Below are positions 24,075-38,247 of a DNA stretch of 64,000 nucleotides, one piece after another. Position 1 is the stretch's first letter, and every line of letters starts with the position of its first letter. Below the pieces are notes generated by a model, which saw nothing but the letters and a program-made list of their open reading frames with translations, was not told the DNA's origin and searched no databases. The translations under genes and the position numbers were made by a program. The DNA comes from Monilinia fructicola (lineage: Eukaryota > Ascomycota > Leotiomycetes > Helotiales > Sclerotiniaceae): positions 1,364,001-1,428,000 of the forward strand of contig VICG01000010.1 of NCBI GenBank assembly GCA_008692225.1, given 5' to 3'.

Positions 24075-25090
24075 GTATGTATGTATATGTCCACGGTGTG
24101 TATGTATACATGAAAAGGAGAAAACTATAATTATTATTCGTTCAATTAAACCGTATCCGAATTTGTTTGTGGAATGAAGGGGGAAGGGGGAAGGGGAAAG
24201 GGGGAAGGGGGAAGGGGAGGGGAGAGGAGAGGAGAGGGGAAAGGGCAAGGCAAGAAAGGGAAAGGGAAAGGGAATTGGAATTGGAATTGTATAATAGATT
24301 TGAATTCAATATATGAACAAATGAATAAATCAATATATCATAGATAAATGAATGAATAAATACATAAATACATAAATACATAAATAAATAAACGAGTAAA
24401 TATCAAATATTTATGTAAATATCCTCATTAAGGCTAAACTGTCTTTATTAGTCGATCTTATTATAGTATTGATCAATATATTTATTTCACTACCTACACT
24501 CCTCCCTACACTCCACTACTACTTTTTTCCCTTTCGTCTTTGCTTTACATCATTCCCTTTTGATGCATTTTGCTTGCATTGCATATCTACTTACTACCTA
24601 CCATCTACCTACCACCTACCTAGATATGTCGTTTGGTCCTTCTCATGGAGCTGACCCTGTTTGATTGGCTGTGGTAAGGCGAGCTTCCAGAGATAGAGTG
24701 AAATTTATGTACATACCATCTCGAATGAAGCATCTAATTGGGTATAATGCGATCGGGTCCAGACTTAGATGATGTCTATTCGTGTTTGAAAGAGGCAACG
24801 AGCTAACCATTGCAGAATGGATAGGCGGAATTCGGCTTTGTGGACTAAAATGGATGGACGAGTTGACTTTGACAAATCGATAACTTGACCTATGAGGATG
24901 ACCATGATACATACATATTACATACATACCACCAGCACGTATTACTCATTTAGCTTCCCCTTCCCTTTCCTTGATATATCCCAAGCTTATTATTATTATA
25001 TTGCCATTACTTTTAGTGGTGCTGACGTTCTATCGAGCCTGTTCTTGTGAAAAGGTAAATGATGACCGAATGTCCGACACACGTACTCCG
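22259..25090. other. Intergenic stretch upstream of the cyclin gene
   Basis: Repeats are GGGAAT near 22860-22890, GGAT/GATA near 23660-23790, GT near 24026-24080, GGGGAA near 24178-24270 and AAATACAT near 24355-24385. No gene is recognised. The first few hundred bases should hold the cyclin promoter and 5' UTR. Confidence 0.5.
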
Positions 25091-25094
25091 TATA

Positions 25095-25600
25095 GTCGAT
25101 GTCATTTAAATGATTTAATTAATAGAGACATTTAAGTGACTATTAAAACGTATAAATAAGGATATTTATAATAGCGATCGATTTATTATTAAAACGAATC
25201 TTAAAAAGATAATTATAAGATCTTTAAATTTATTTTATATTCTTTAATTTTAAAGAATATAAAATAGAGTTTTATTTTTATCAATTTAATTTAATATAAT
25301 ATAATATAATAAAAAGAGAAGTTGATTATATAATTAATAAACGAATATATACTTTAATATCTTAAAATTATTATATATTATATTATTTATATAAATATAT
25401 TATTTAATTTATATATATATTATATTATTCTATTTATATATATATTATTCTACTTATATATATATATTAATTTAAAAAGTATTAAAACTAACTAAATGCC
25501 TTTTAATAGAAATACTATATTTATAAATAATATTTATTATATAAACTATAAAAATGAAAATAAAAACTAGCTAAATGTCTTTAATATACACGGAATGCAT
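25095..25600. repeat. AT-rich island with weak inverted ends
   Basis: About 500 bp of TA-rich sequence. A motif near 25126-25142 containing AGACATTTAAGTGACT resembles the reverse complement of one near 25563-25590, and a third copy of the motif lies near 25484-25510. It may be a RIP-degraded short transposable element. Confidence 0.45.
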
Positions 25601-28600
25601 TCCTACGGTCTACTTACTTTATTGACAGAGTTAATTCCAAGATGACAAACTAAAAATCTATGTACCTAGGTATGTATAAATATATTGCAAATAAACCCAT
25701 GCGCTACTCCATAATTGCCAAGCTGGGCAGCAGCGATTCTCTCAAGAGGCCACTTATGGAGTAGAGAGCGGGGATGTTTGCAGCACTGTGGTCTACCTAG
25801 TCTATACTCCGTACAGGACTGTACTGTACTGTATTTTCAGAGATGGTTTGACGGTGGAGCGCAGCGCGTGGAACAGTGGAAAGCAGTGCAGCAGAAAATG
25901 GATGTTGCTGTTGCATCTCACTCCATTTTGGCACGCATACAGAAAGTTAGAAGCAGGTTTGGTTGGTCTCACCTAATCGGTCTTGAAATTTTCGTCAAGC
26001 CCTTGGAGGCCCTCCCCCCCCCAAGTACTGAGGCAATGGCCATGCATGTCCGGCACCCAGAAAGAAAGACCAGGATCGCCAATGCCTACATGTCATGGGC
26101 TTGGACGTGGACGTGGACGTGGGTATACGAACATCTATTGTTAATTTGTTATGCGAAATTTGCACGCGCCGGTCTTTTCTCAGTCTTGCAATTTGCAACT
26201 GGCAAGACTTTGATCATTCACACATCCATCCGTATTGGCCATAGCACCGTGGAATCACAAGAGAGAGCCCGGCGGCGGCGCAAGAGTGCTCCGTAATGCA
26301 GAAGCAGCGAAGGACTATTTGGTGTGACGATTGCATCAAGGTGATTGGTTGCGAGGATGAGACTTGTGTGCTGCCTGTGCTTGTATTAGATAGATGTAAG
26401 GGAAGAATGGAAGTGGTAGACATGGTACCAGGTCGTCTAAACCCACTAGTGGAGTGGAAGGATGAAAAAACTGATCATAACGATCAAATTATGAGTGGAA
26501 GTGAGGATCGCAATCACTTTTGATTGGTATGTTCCTTGAGTATGTGTTAATGTGTGAGCAGTGTGCCACTATTGACATTCATTCGTCGACACCGAGCGTT
26601 ACGCTTTTGGTTTGCCATCTGACTTTGATCAAACTTACCATATTTGATGCTGATACGAAAGCACAACACGGCAAGAATGCAACCAGGAGATGAAATGCTT
26701 CTAGGATAATCGAGATTACATTCAAGCTACGAAAGCCTTTCTTCCTCCCAAGTGGCCCAGCACGAGAAGCGCTTCCTTGGGATTCCTCAAAGCCTCCTCC
26801 TCCTAAGCAATTGGATCGTAGACCGTCTACCGACTTACTTACTTCGTATGCATGCAACTGTCAACGACGCTCGGGATCCCAAAAGAATCGAATCTATTTG
26901 AGATGATTTTGCGATGATGAAGGGGTGAGGGGAAGAGGGGATATGTTTCCGGGCTTCCAGGCTGCAGATTTCCATGTTCCACCGCTTCTCAATCCTTATT
27001 ATTGGTGCCGAAGTTTAGATGTGTATGTGTTTTATTTTTTCTCTCTTTTTTTCTTCTTTTCTGCCTTTTCCCTTTGAGCGATCGTCTTTTTCTTCGTTCA
27101 CCTGCCCAAAATGATACTGAAATGGTTTTCACGTAAGCAAGGCATGCCCTGCTGGAGCCGTAGCATAAGCAAATTCCTGTCAGTCACTGAGTCAACAGGA
27201 AACATATCAAACATGATCCATCCGTAAAACACCCTCCGAGGCTCCGACAGGGGGCCATCTTATGGCCTGACTTCTCCTTCTGTGTTGTATCAGTCCAGTC
27301 AGAGTCTTATGAATAAGTTTTTTGCATCATGTATTTTTGATTTATTTTGATTTTTTGATTTTTGATTTTTTTTTTCCTTTTTTGTTTTTCCGTGTGAATA
27401 AAAATGAGACTTTTCATGATCATCCATCGGCGGATTGTCCAAATTTTGACCCGTGATTCTGGATGACCGCGCTACGACTTACGCTTTTTATGGCTGAATT
27501 CCTTGAATTGTCCCTCAAAGTCCGACGCGCGCCCCCTTTCACCAATCCGTCCAATCATTCGATCCCACACTGTGCCATCCATCCATAATAGATAGATCCA
27601 TCCATACATATCTTCCGCTTCGTCAGCTGGGCAGTGGGCATTGGCTGATGGGTGCGATATATGCGGACGCTCTATTGATGTATAGTGGCACTCTGAACCC
27701 GAACCTGAATCTGAATCTGACTCTGATTCTGATTCTGATTCTCGTTCTGATTCTGGAATCGTTACGAAATCCACTAACACCTTGCGATTCATTGCTTGCC
27801 GTATCGCACCGTACATGCTATGATACTACACACCAAGAAAAGTTACAAGTCCATATTATTAGAACCTAGAAGGGACAAAGTAAATCATCCATCAGTACAG
27901 AGTCAGTATAAGTGAACTAAGGTAGGTACCTTGCCGCACAGTATTCTCTATCGTGCGTGTCTCTATTAATCTGACAGACGATCTTTGTTCGAAACACGCC
28001 TCTCCAAGGGCTTTTCCAAGGGGGAGATGCAGCTTCAAGATTTCAAGCCGTTATTCCATCAATTTCCAGCGGAGAATGTAAGATGGTTCCATCTAAATTA
28101 CAAGTTACAACTTACAACCCATCCATCACTGGCGATGCTAGTTTGGGATATGATTATCGAATTTGACCTTTCGTTCTACTTAATTCCGTCTCGAGCAATA
28201 ACATGTATGCCGTGGCGGCAGTAATATTGTACGGAGTAATGGCAGGAGTAGGGTCTAGGTTCTAGGTTCTAGGTTCTGTGCTGCCTACACATTAACCGTT
28301 GGGTTTGCTGCTATAAAACCCTATTATCTTCAAAGTTGTCAAGTGGAGAATGGCATAATATCTATATATGTATATCTATATATGTGTATCTATATATACA
28401 TGTATTATAGACTGTATATAGAGACATACATATACAGATATATATATCCATATATCTATCCATATATCTGATAAGGAGAGAAAAGGAATCCACGCGGGCT
28501 CGCCATGAATAACATACTAGCACTATCTGACTCATCTGAGTTTGTTCATACAGTCCAGAGCAGACCGATAATTTGCTGTTGATCAAGACCTCTTCTGGAA

Positions 28601-31600
28601 AGGGTACATGGCTCGCTCGCCATCACGTTCAACAAGAAAAGCCGGTGTACGGAGTACGGAGGAGAGAGTCGTACTGTAGGTACCTAGTTGGTTCGTTCTA
28701 GATTCTGAAATTAGGTGCAGGCCATCATCCATCACCATTCACCACTAAAGAAATTCTGCCCCCTTGACAAAGCGTCTGTCCACTTTTCACTCTACGCGAC
28801 TCATAGATAATCGCGAAAGAATTTCCGGAGCGCGTATGTATGTGAAGGGGAAATTTGATGAATTTAGATTGATGATAGGATGATATGATGATATGATTAG
28901 ATGGAATACAGAAGAGTGGGGAAAGTAGAAGGAAGGTACAGGAGTGGTAATATTGAATGTTCATTTGACGGGCCAAGCAAGATCCATCTTAGCCTCTTGA
29001 GTGACCACGCTTTCTTACCAGTGACCACTCACTCACTATACAGTATAAATCAATCAATTTGTTCTGTGCTTCATCCAGAAACCTTTGCACGTATTCGTAT
29101 GTGTCTGGTACGATACCGGTATGGTACTCCTCTTCCTTACACGCCTGCTTCCGTTTAGAAATCAGGACCTTCACGTAATTCGTGGTTCTAGGTGACGAAC
29201 AATACCGGATTGAGATATAGTGCCTGTACACTCACCTTTAGGAACGAGGGGTGATGAGATTCTAAACCGATGGCGAGTCGAACCATCAAACCAACACACA
29301 ATTCACATTCACCTACTTTAGCATCGGAACCCTGCTGCTGCCTGTGCTCCATCCATCATCTGAGCATATCATCCATCGCCTACCCTCTCGCTTTCTGCCT
29401 TTGCCATCCTTCTGCACTTACATTATAGTGGCATACATGCCGTATATGGATGCTGGACATGAGAAGGGCATGGTGCATAAACAATAATACGCTATGTGGT
29501 GATGTGTTGATGGGGGCGTCGAGTTCGATGATGTTGGATAGGGTTTGGTTTGGTTTGGCAAACCCGGAAGGCATAAACAGATTTGTCCCGCTGCTACTGT
29601 ACTGTGTCCAACTACTTACTTACTTCCTTGTTTGCCGGTCGGTCCTGTTTTGTGTATGCAGAGCGGGGGCGGAAATAGGTGGCTGCGATGGAAGAAGAGT
29701 GAGTGTGTCATATCATCGTGATATTAGTGATCCCTTCGAGAAACCTGTTCAGATCTTCTGGCTTGTGTATCGTGAATCGCCATCATTAATAATCTGAGTC
29801 GGAGAATGGAGTGACCTTCTTCACGTCCCATGGACTCCTTCAATTGTACATTCCTTGGAAGGCTGGGTTGAAGGAGGACCGAGGACGACGTATGTTTCCA
29901 TTTGGTTAACAATCACCGTACTCTTGCTCCGTTTCCTCTATTTCTCCGTGCCTAGCCTACCGCCGCCTCATCTTGCTTGCCTGTACGTGCTCGCTTGGCA
30001 AATTAGTCTGACTTGTTCTTCTTGCTCTTCAGAGGCACATGTCCGCGCGTGCCGTTTTTTTCTCGGAACACACGCTGTACGAAGTGGTCGTAAATTGAAT
30101 TTATGATTTGATCGTCAACCGCGGTCCAATACTCCACCTAATTTGTGTTACAGCTCATGCGACCCTCAAGCCTTTCTTCAGGTGGTGGGGGGAAGGCTCA
30201 GAGGATGCATCAGGTAATATCAAATGAGAACCTTGAAAATTGAAATCTTGAGCACACTCAAAGAACCTTTTTCAACTCTTCCGGACCCGGCTGCGGCACA
30301 GCCTTTCCTATTTACCCTTGTTTAGTACTTCAAGTAGGTGTGATTGGACCACAGGAAATATTACTATCCTATACTTCTTCCGGCAAATGCATGTTAGGCG
30401 GAGGTTCGTCACTTCACCGCCTCTGCCTCCGTTCTGGAAGGAGTTTGATCGAAATGGAGGGGGATTTGAAAGGGATGAATGAAATGATTTGGGGCATCAA
30501 TTAATGATGCATACATATCCGGAGCGTGACGCTCACTTAACGAATAGACTGAGCAATGTATGATGAGACTTTACATCCCTTCTGCTTTAGATAAGATGTA
30601 CCCAATATCCAAAATCACTTACGAATCATCAGAACTTCATTCGTTCCAAAGTCACCAATTGATAGATTGATACACATCACGATCATGATGACCATCTCCA
30701 TCGTATGGATATCTTTTGTTCTTTTTTTTCTTTTCTTCTTTGGTAACTGTGAAGGAAAGTCCTTTAGCGACATCTAATTGTAGCGGGGGCAGTGGCAGAA
30801 TTAGTCGTCACTTGTAGGAAGGTACCTAGTACCTATATTTCTGGCTAGGTATCTAGTATGCTCTGTATATGTATGTATCTAAGGGTGCACGAATAGGATG
30901 CTCATTCCTATTCATATTCATATTCAAATCTAATCCATATCTATCCATATCTATCCATCCATGGATATCCATATCCATATCCCCATCTATATCTACTACT
31001 CCGTATATCCATTCTCATATCCATCAAGCAACTAAGTAGTCCTAGCTCTTTTTGCTTCGGTTCGACAAGCCTTCAGCAAGCCTCCAGCAAGTATAATAAA
31101 TGAATCAAAAAATGACTAATAGGCAAAAATGAACCTTACTTGTCCTCCTTGGTCAAGGATTTCAGCATGATGATATTATCATTGTCATTATTATTATCAA
31201 GGTCGAAAGATCTCGAGTTGCCATCTAAAGTTTTAGTTTCCAACAGAATATACATACTACTACTGTACGTAGGCCTCATGTATAATTTGACTTTGACACG
31301 ATGTAGGATTATCACTGGGGCGATTAGTCCTTGGACTCCTGTAGTAGTCACTCTAGGCATAATGAAACCTCGACCCAAGAATGTATACGAGAATAATTCG
31401 TCATCTCCCCATTGATAATTGGAGAGAACTACTCGAGTGTATTAGTATATTACCCAGATCTTCCAGCACAGATTGGAATACCCAGTAATCATTGCATACG
31501 AAAGGACCAACCTAGGTAAAATACCTTGCCGTTACCGTTCAATCTCGATTCTCGAACCAAATCAGAATTTGGCATCGTGTTTTGTTTAAACTTTGTGGAT

Positions 31601-34600
31601 GGCTCACGCTGCTCACTGCAGATGAATTGCCACAAGCGCCGTAGACCGTTCGCTTTTCTCATTTTAGCGTGGGGAAAGTGGGATTCGCAACCTTCATCTC
31701 TACTGTATCTACTCCGTAGTATCTACCGTACGGCGTACAGTCTGTACTTGTCCTGTACGAGTGAGAGTTTACTGTCCTGTACTGTACAGTAGATTCTGGA
31801 GGTTTGTCTAGGATCATTTCTACAGATGCCCAGTACACTGTACAGACAGCATGCTAAGCTTCGGCTTCTTTTCGTTCAGCTTGAAAGTGGGAAGGAAAGT
31901 GGATGAAGTATGAAGCAACCAGAAACAAAATTTGGAATACGCATTTTACCTTGTATAGTCACAGTCCAACCTGGCATAGCCATGAAAATGATCAGGTTCA
32001 ATCTATCTTGCATGGACTGCAAGTCTGCCACACTATCGATCGACTGATTACTGGCTACCCATTGGAATGATTATTTACACACCGAAATGCATGTCTACAC
32101 AAGTACGCTCGGTCTACTGCTCGGCCAACTGCTCGGTCTACAGCTTTGTTTGGTACAGTATCGTTGTTCTTTCTGTATGGCAGCACCCCCCTTCATGTTT
32201 AAATTTTTGGATGCGATGGTTACGGAACTTGCCCCTTTTCCAATCCTACCCTGTGGTGAAAAGTTCTCGGCACACTCAAGAGAATCATGACAACATACTT
32301 TCTTAAGTGTGAGTGAGTACTATCAATTAGATTGATAGGATGCTCACCTTCTCCCATACGGCACCAATAATGCTAGACCAGGCTGAGGAACCCCCCCTCC
32401 GCCCCCCGACGAAGAATTCTGGACTCGGACATCATGCACTCAGCTATCCGGCAAAATTCCACGACATCATGGAATTAGCATTTGAATCTGGAAATTCTGA
32501 GGTGCCGACCACTCATAGCCATATCATAGCATCCTGTGGCTGAACTATATTATCATGCCCACGTAATATTGTAAAGAGATAATATCGCAAGAATGAGCGA
32601 TCTGCTCTGTCAGCTTGTTCGACGTCGCATGCAGACATGCTTGCCCGCGGTATCAAAAAACTTCTTAGCAAGAAAAAGCGACAAGTCATTCGTGTCCTCT
32701 ATCGGCTGTGCTTGCTTTTTGGCTACGTACTTACTGATCAACAACTAATCAACTTTTTCTCACAGTGTTACACCACAATCATCTGTCATGCTACTCCTTT
32801 AAGCCCCCCACCGAACAACACGGTGGACTAGATCTTTCTCTCCCGTCTTTCCTGCTGCTGAAACCTCCCTAGGCTTTCAAAGATGATAACCCAACTCACC
32901 GGTCATATGCAGACAAGCTGTCCATGACTCCATGCAAGTTGGTTGATCTGAAAGGAAAGGAATACAAGCCTGCTCGGTAGGTTCAGTATGTCCTCCAGTG
33001 CAAATGTACCCCTGTCGCTATTGCACCTAATCAATGCAGAAGGCCGCACATCCAACATCAGGTAACATCTCCAGGTTGAAAACTGGATCCCTCATCGGCA
33101 ATCCATCAGCAATTCAAATTTACAACTAACACATGCCTACTAACCATCAACGCCAACGCCCTTGGATCATTTGATTGAGGAACCATGTCCCACACATATA
33201 TCACATTACAAGATTTCTCCCATCTTACCCGAGATGCCTTCCCTCATGGGATGGATTTTCCAAGTGATAATCTTCCACTTCCCGATATTCAAACTCGCTT
33301 TCAGCGATCAGGCCAATGTCTTGAACGAAGAAGGAACGACTAGGGGTCTCACTGTCACTATGAACACATCATCAAGAGTCATCAAATATGCGCGTGCCCA
33401 GAAAGTCTCATCGAAGCCAGGTACTGTGTGAAAGGAGGACCAACCTTCATCCAAGTACTGCACATGTTCTGTCTGATATGGGGAGGTTGCAGAGGAACAT
33501 CCGGCCAGCCAAAAGTCTGTTGCATGTCAAACAACATAAGCCCGGTACCGCCCGTTGTACCAATTATCCCGAAAACCGAAATCAAGACTGTTCTTGTGGC
33601 TAGAAGATTTGCGGTCGAGATTGCCGCATACCGACATTTCGATACGGGAACAGAACAAATGATGCCATCATCTTTACCTTGGACAGGACAGATTTCTCAA
33701 TCATCTTCATCGATTACGTTGGGCCACCAAGGAATGTCGTATCTCCGTGGGTTGTAATTCGTGACTTGTCGTAATAAGAGTTTACCGTAATACGTGAAGT
33801 GAAACGAGGATTTAGATTGTATGTATGACAGCACTAGCAACGTTGTTTGAAATTCAACATCAACCTGCTCCCATTAAAGTGTTTCAATTTCCAAGGGTAA
33901 TATTTTCAATTTATTGATCAAGGTCGAAGATATTCGGTAGCACGTAGCAATATAGCACATAGCACATAGCACGTGAAGTCTGATCCGGGATCTTGCTCAC
34001 GTGAATATCATTAGATGCCGACCGATACTGATACCGGTACCTAGGTAGGTTGAAAGGATCTTTGGAGTTGCGGTACCTGCTATATGAAGTACTGTAGTCG
34101 GTAGGTAGAGGTTGAGCCGAGGATATTATCTCTCTTAATGCCTGAGGTATCAATATATCTCTGTTTATCGATCAGTGCGGTCCAGTCAGTCAAAAATTCG
34201 CAAGGCTGGTTTCACAGCCAACGAGAATTATTTGCTAGAAACATGGATACGAGATGTCCAAGATTAAGTAATCCATCGACGGATGCTATTGGTGCATTCT
34301 TCCATCCTTCCCCCTCTCGGTCGCAACGCAACGACTCACTTACTACCAGGTACCTATCATTCAGACATTTGCAATCTTTGCATTTTAACAAAAACATCGC
34401 TAGGATCCCAATAACGCAGCTATACACGCAAATACGATCCTTACGGTTTTATTGTGTCGTTACAACACATTCACTCGCTGCAGTTCTGGGAGAATCTGAT
34501 ATTCATTCCATTGCTCCGAGGGCATTCCTCGCGCCACCCCAGAACATTTGATCTCCAACCTCCTCAAATTCTCTCGAGTAAAATCGAACAACAACAATAC

Positions 34601-34608
34601 AATTCACG
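25601..34608. other. Nine kilobases without a recognisable gene
   Basis: The composition is near normal, so this is not simply a repeat island. Even so, no frame shows a known domain, a credible intron-linked set of exons or conserved motifs. The longest frame (193 codons, 25715-26296) starts at a non-ATG codon and contains CTGTACTGTACTGTA repeats. Small repeats occur near 27700-27760 (TCTGATTC), 28250-28275 (GGTTCTA), 28361-28460 (TATA/TATG) and 30905-30990 (ATCCAT). Divergent orphan genes or non-coding RNAs cannot be excluded. Confidence 0.4.
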
Positions 34609-35737
34609 ATGGGCTTTTGGAGACTTTTACTCAATCTGCGAACAAGCAGCGGTTCCATTATGTGCAGAAGTAGGAGCGATCACAACAATTGCGGGAAGCC
34701 ATGGTATTGAGGCAAATTGCTATTCGCGCAATATTGAATTGGCCAACACGATTATATTTCAAGGCGCTGCAAGCTTTGTGCATATTGTCGCTTTAATCAT
34801 GACGGTTATTATGATATTGCATGTGAGGAGTAAATTTACTGCTGTTGGTATGTTCGCCTATGGGGAGTATTGAGATGGCCGCGGGGAGATTCAGTTGGAT
34901 AATTAAGACTAATGCAATATTCAGGCCGAAAGGAAATCATCACACTTTCTTCTACATATACATGCTTCTCACATGTTTTACATTACTCCTTGACTCCGGC
35001 GTTATTCCACCTGGAACCAGTCCATACCCATACTTTTCCGCCATACAAAATGGTCTCACATCTGCGCTCACGGTTTGTTTACTGATTAATGGATTCGTTG
35101 GATTTCAATTGTACGAAGACGGAACCACAATTTCTGTTTGGCTTCTACGCACAATCAGTGCCGCCATGTTCACCCTCACTTTCCTCGTTTCCCTTGCAAC
35201 ATACATGTCTTGGGCAGGACTTGGCCCTACTCGAACTGTTGGACTCTTCGTTGTACTATACCTACTCTCCGCTATTGAACTGGCCATCTACGCGATCATG
35301 CAAGTCATTCTCGTCGTAAACACTCTTCAGGATCGCTGGCCCTTGGGCGAACTCTCGTTTGCCCTTTTCTTCTTCATTGCAGGACAAGTTATCCTCTATG
35401 CTTTCAGTACTTCCATTTGCCATGCTATCAATCATTATTTGGATGGATTGTTCTTTGCTTCAATCTGTAATCTTCTTGCTGTCATGATGATTTATAAGGT
35501 AGGTTTTCTTTTTCCATTTACAAATTCAAAATTTAAACTTATTAATGATAAAAATAGTACTGGGACTCTATCACCAAAGAAGATCTCGAATTTTCCGTTG
35601 GCATCAAGCAAAATAACTGGGAAGTCAAGGATCTTCTTGAAGACGATCGAAGAAACACAGTTTATCAAGACATGGATTATCAACACAGTCCAGGACACCA
35701 ACCTAGGAACTCAAACTATGGTGGTTTCAACTATTAA
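34609..35737 (+). CDS. CHS7: Chitin synthase export chaperone Chs7, two frame breaks
   Basis: ER multi-pass membrane chaperone that lets class IV chitin synthase (Chs3-type) leave the ER. Three exons are inferred: 34609-34847, 34925-35498 and 35558-35737, with introns of 77 and 59 bp. The protein opens [18 protein letters not shown] and has the family's conserved [61 protein letters not shown] and [17 protein letters not shown] stretches. About seven hydrophobic segments and a polar C-terminal tail follow. One extra T in the run at 34615-34618 puts the ATG out of frame, and one T is missing near 34948 (IITLFFYIYML). With both allowed for, the protein is 330 aa, the normal Chs7 length. Loss of so conserved a gene is unlikely, so these breaks are probably sequence errors. 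Confidence 0.92.
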
Positions 35738-38247
35738 AAGCCACCACTAGGGAATTAAGGGATGATCAAAAGATGAATGTAATGGAGGAGGACTAGATGA
35801 AGAGATACCACGGAATAGGAGAAATTATTACGAATCTGCGTCGCATGGCATGGCATTACATTACGCAAAACGAACTTCTGACAAAGCGGGGTGGATTAAT
35901 TTGTGGTGGGCGTTTTATTGGATTGGAGCTTTTTTCATGAAGTCACGGGTTGTTTGTATATAGCAAGGACGGCTTTTAATCGCTTTTTTTTTTTCTTCGG
36001 TCGTTGGGTAACGGATATGTATGGCATGCACGTGAAATGAGCGAAGTGGAAGAAAGGGCGTTTATCTTTTGTTATTGGGGAGTGTGTTTGAGTATGGACG
36101 GGAATAGAGGGCATGGTAATTTTGTGGAAGCTGAGAAGCAGAGGAGGGTGGATGTTGGATCTGGGGGAGGAGCTGTATATTAATTAATTCATTGGCTGGT
36201 TGAAGAGAGGAATTCCGAGTCAAGGGACGAGGAACGTGAGTGAGTGGGGTGAAGGTTGGAGGCGTCACAGACGCAGGAAGTATAACGGCGAATGGAGGGA
36301 GCAAGATATCAACCAGGGCAAAGCAAGGCTAAGCAAGGCTAAGCAAGGCTAAGCAGAGCAGAGCAGAGCAGAGCAGAGCAGAGAACAGAGCAAAGAACAA
36401 AATACAAGTCGTGAAATTGCCATCTCTGTGCATCCACACCCATTTCCCAACGTCGATATAGTATGCGTTTCCCTTCTTTCTTTCCATCTGCATTACATCT
36501 TGATAATGTATTCCATCTTGACAATCTGTTTGTTACAAACCCTCTTCATCACCCATCTGCCCATCCATCATCATCATCATCTATCTCCATAGATAAATAT
36601 CTTCATTTTCCTCTTCCCCTTGCTGCCTTTGAGGTTCTTGTCAATTTGAGATCTCGCCTGTTTGTGCTTTGTGCTTTGCTTTGCTTTGTGCTTTGCGTAG
36701 GGCGATGATGCTGTGTATGTACGTATATATATCTACATATCTGCATATCTGCATATCTACATGTCTACATATCTACATATCTACCCATTAAAACTGAAGC
36801 GAGGGATGGAGCAATGGGGATAGATGGGATAAATAAATAGAACAAATAAAATAAATGGAACAAATGGGTATTTATTCTTGGATCTTATGTCTTGGGGATT
36901 TCCAAGGGTAGTGGGTAGATGGGTAGATGGGTAGATGGGTAGATGGGTAGATGGGTAGATGGGTAGATGGGTAGATGGGTTGGTATACTATTTCGATTAT
37001 TGGTTTGAGGGTTTGAGGATTAGGGTTTAGAGTTTCGGGTTTGAGGGTGGAGGGTGAAGGGTGGAGGGTGAAGGGTGGAAGTTTTGGGAGGGGGAGGGGC
37101 AGGGCAAGGGGGAAGGGGGGATGAAGTAAATGGTTGGAATGTATGGTTGGTGGTGATATTGGTGGTGATGTTAATCTCTCTCTCTCTCTCTCTCTCTCTC
37201 CCCCTCCCTCCTTGAGAAATAACCAGCAAGGAAAAAAAGGAAAAAAAAAAAAAAAAAAAAAAAATCCATCCATCCATCCAGCCCAACCCCATCTCAAGCC
37301 AACAACATCCTGCCCCCCTTCCCATTCCCGCTCCCACCCAATCTCGAATATCCAAACTCGTGGATGAAAGGATATAGGGTGTTGTCATGTAGATAGATAA
37401 ACACCTAGTAGATAGACAATAGATACCTAACAGAGAGAGAGATAAATAAATAAACGACAACCACACGGTGAGTTGTATTAATTTTGGGATTTTTGCGTAA
37501 TCATCCCGTGTAACCATCCCGAGTATCTTGCAACTGATATCGACACCGACGTACACAGCAAAAGACTCCCCAGCAGAAGATACCCTTTCTACATACTCAT
37601 GCGATGAACCACCGCATCACCACATCGCCATACCAAAATCCACATCCGCATCCAAATCCAGTCACTCTACCTAATCACCCCTGGCTGTCCCGCGCAGAGA
37701 TTCCTGCGGTACGAGATACGTCTGCCTGCCTGCTGTAGCGTCCAACTACACGCGCGTAGATCCGGCGCGACGGGTGGGAGACTGATGCGATGTTGGCATG
37801 GGGAGATGTACGTCGTTGTTGGCAGTTTGTGTGGATATCTCGAGGTGGCATGCAATATATATGCGTACAAACGTGCAGACATACAGACATATAGACATAC
37901 ATAGATGCATACAGACATACAGACAGACAGATGTACAGATATACAAACATACAGACATACATATAAACATACAGCGATCTATCTATCATGCCACGTCGCG
38001 CTGGAGACGTACGCGGCGGCTGAGCAAGCGCCGGCCGAGCCAAGGCGCGTAAGTCTATCTACAGGCTCTGGAGGTGGGGGTCTAGATCTACGCATCTCAT
38101 CTGACGTACTGAGATCTATGACGGCGTCCGCGTCTATGTCCCAGTCCATGTCCAAGTCCATTCATATCCGTACCCGTACCCGTACCCGTATTCTATTCAT
38201 ATACACACCGTCATCGCAAACACCCTGTACAACCTACGGCCTACAAT
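35738..38247. other. Intergenic repeats between Chs7 and the GMC oxidase
   Basis: It contains a GGCTAAGCAA then GCAGA run near 36315-36380, a TCTACATA run near 36730-36785, a CT run near 37174-37200, poly-A near 37230-37264, CATA/GACA units near 37870-37970 and a GTACCC run near 38166-38190. No gene is recognised. The two genes converge here, so both 3' UTRs should lie in this stretch. Confidence 0.5.
36909..36979. repeat. Eight-base minisatellite (GGGTAGAT)n
   Basis: About nine perfect or near-perfect eight-base units. Confidence 0.95.

Noticed and set aside
25715..26296. A 193-codon plus frame
   Set aside because: It begins at TTG, contains CTGTACTGTA and GGACGT repeats and shows no family resemblance.
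27472..27816. A 114-codon minus frame with a Ser/Glu/Asp repeat
   Set aside because: The repeat comes from a TCTGATTC microsatellite and there is no domain or supporting context.
31050..31075. A GGTTCGA word like a tRNA B box
   Set aside because: No cloverleaf or A box could be built around it.
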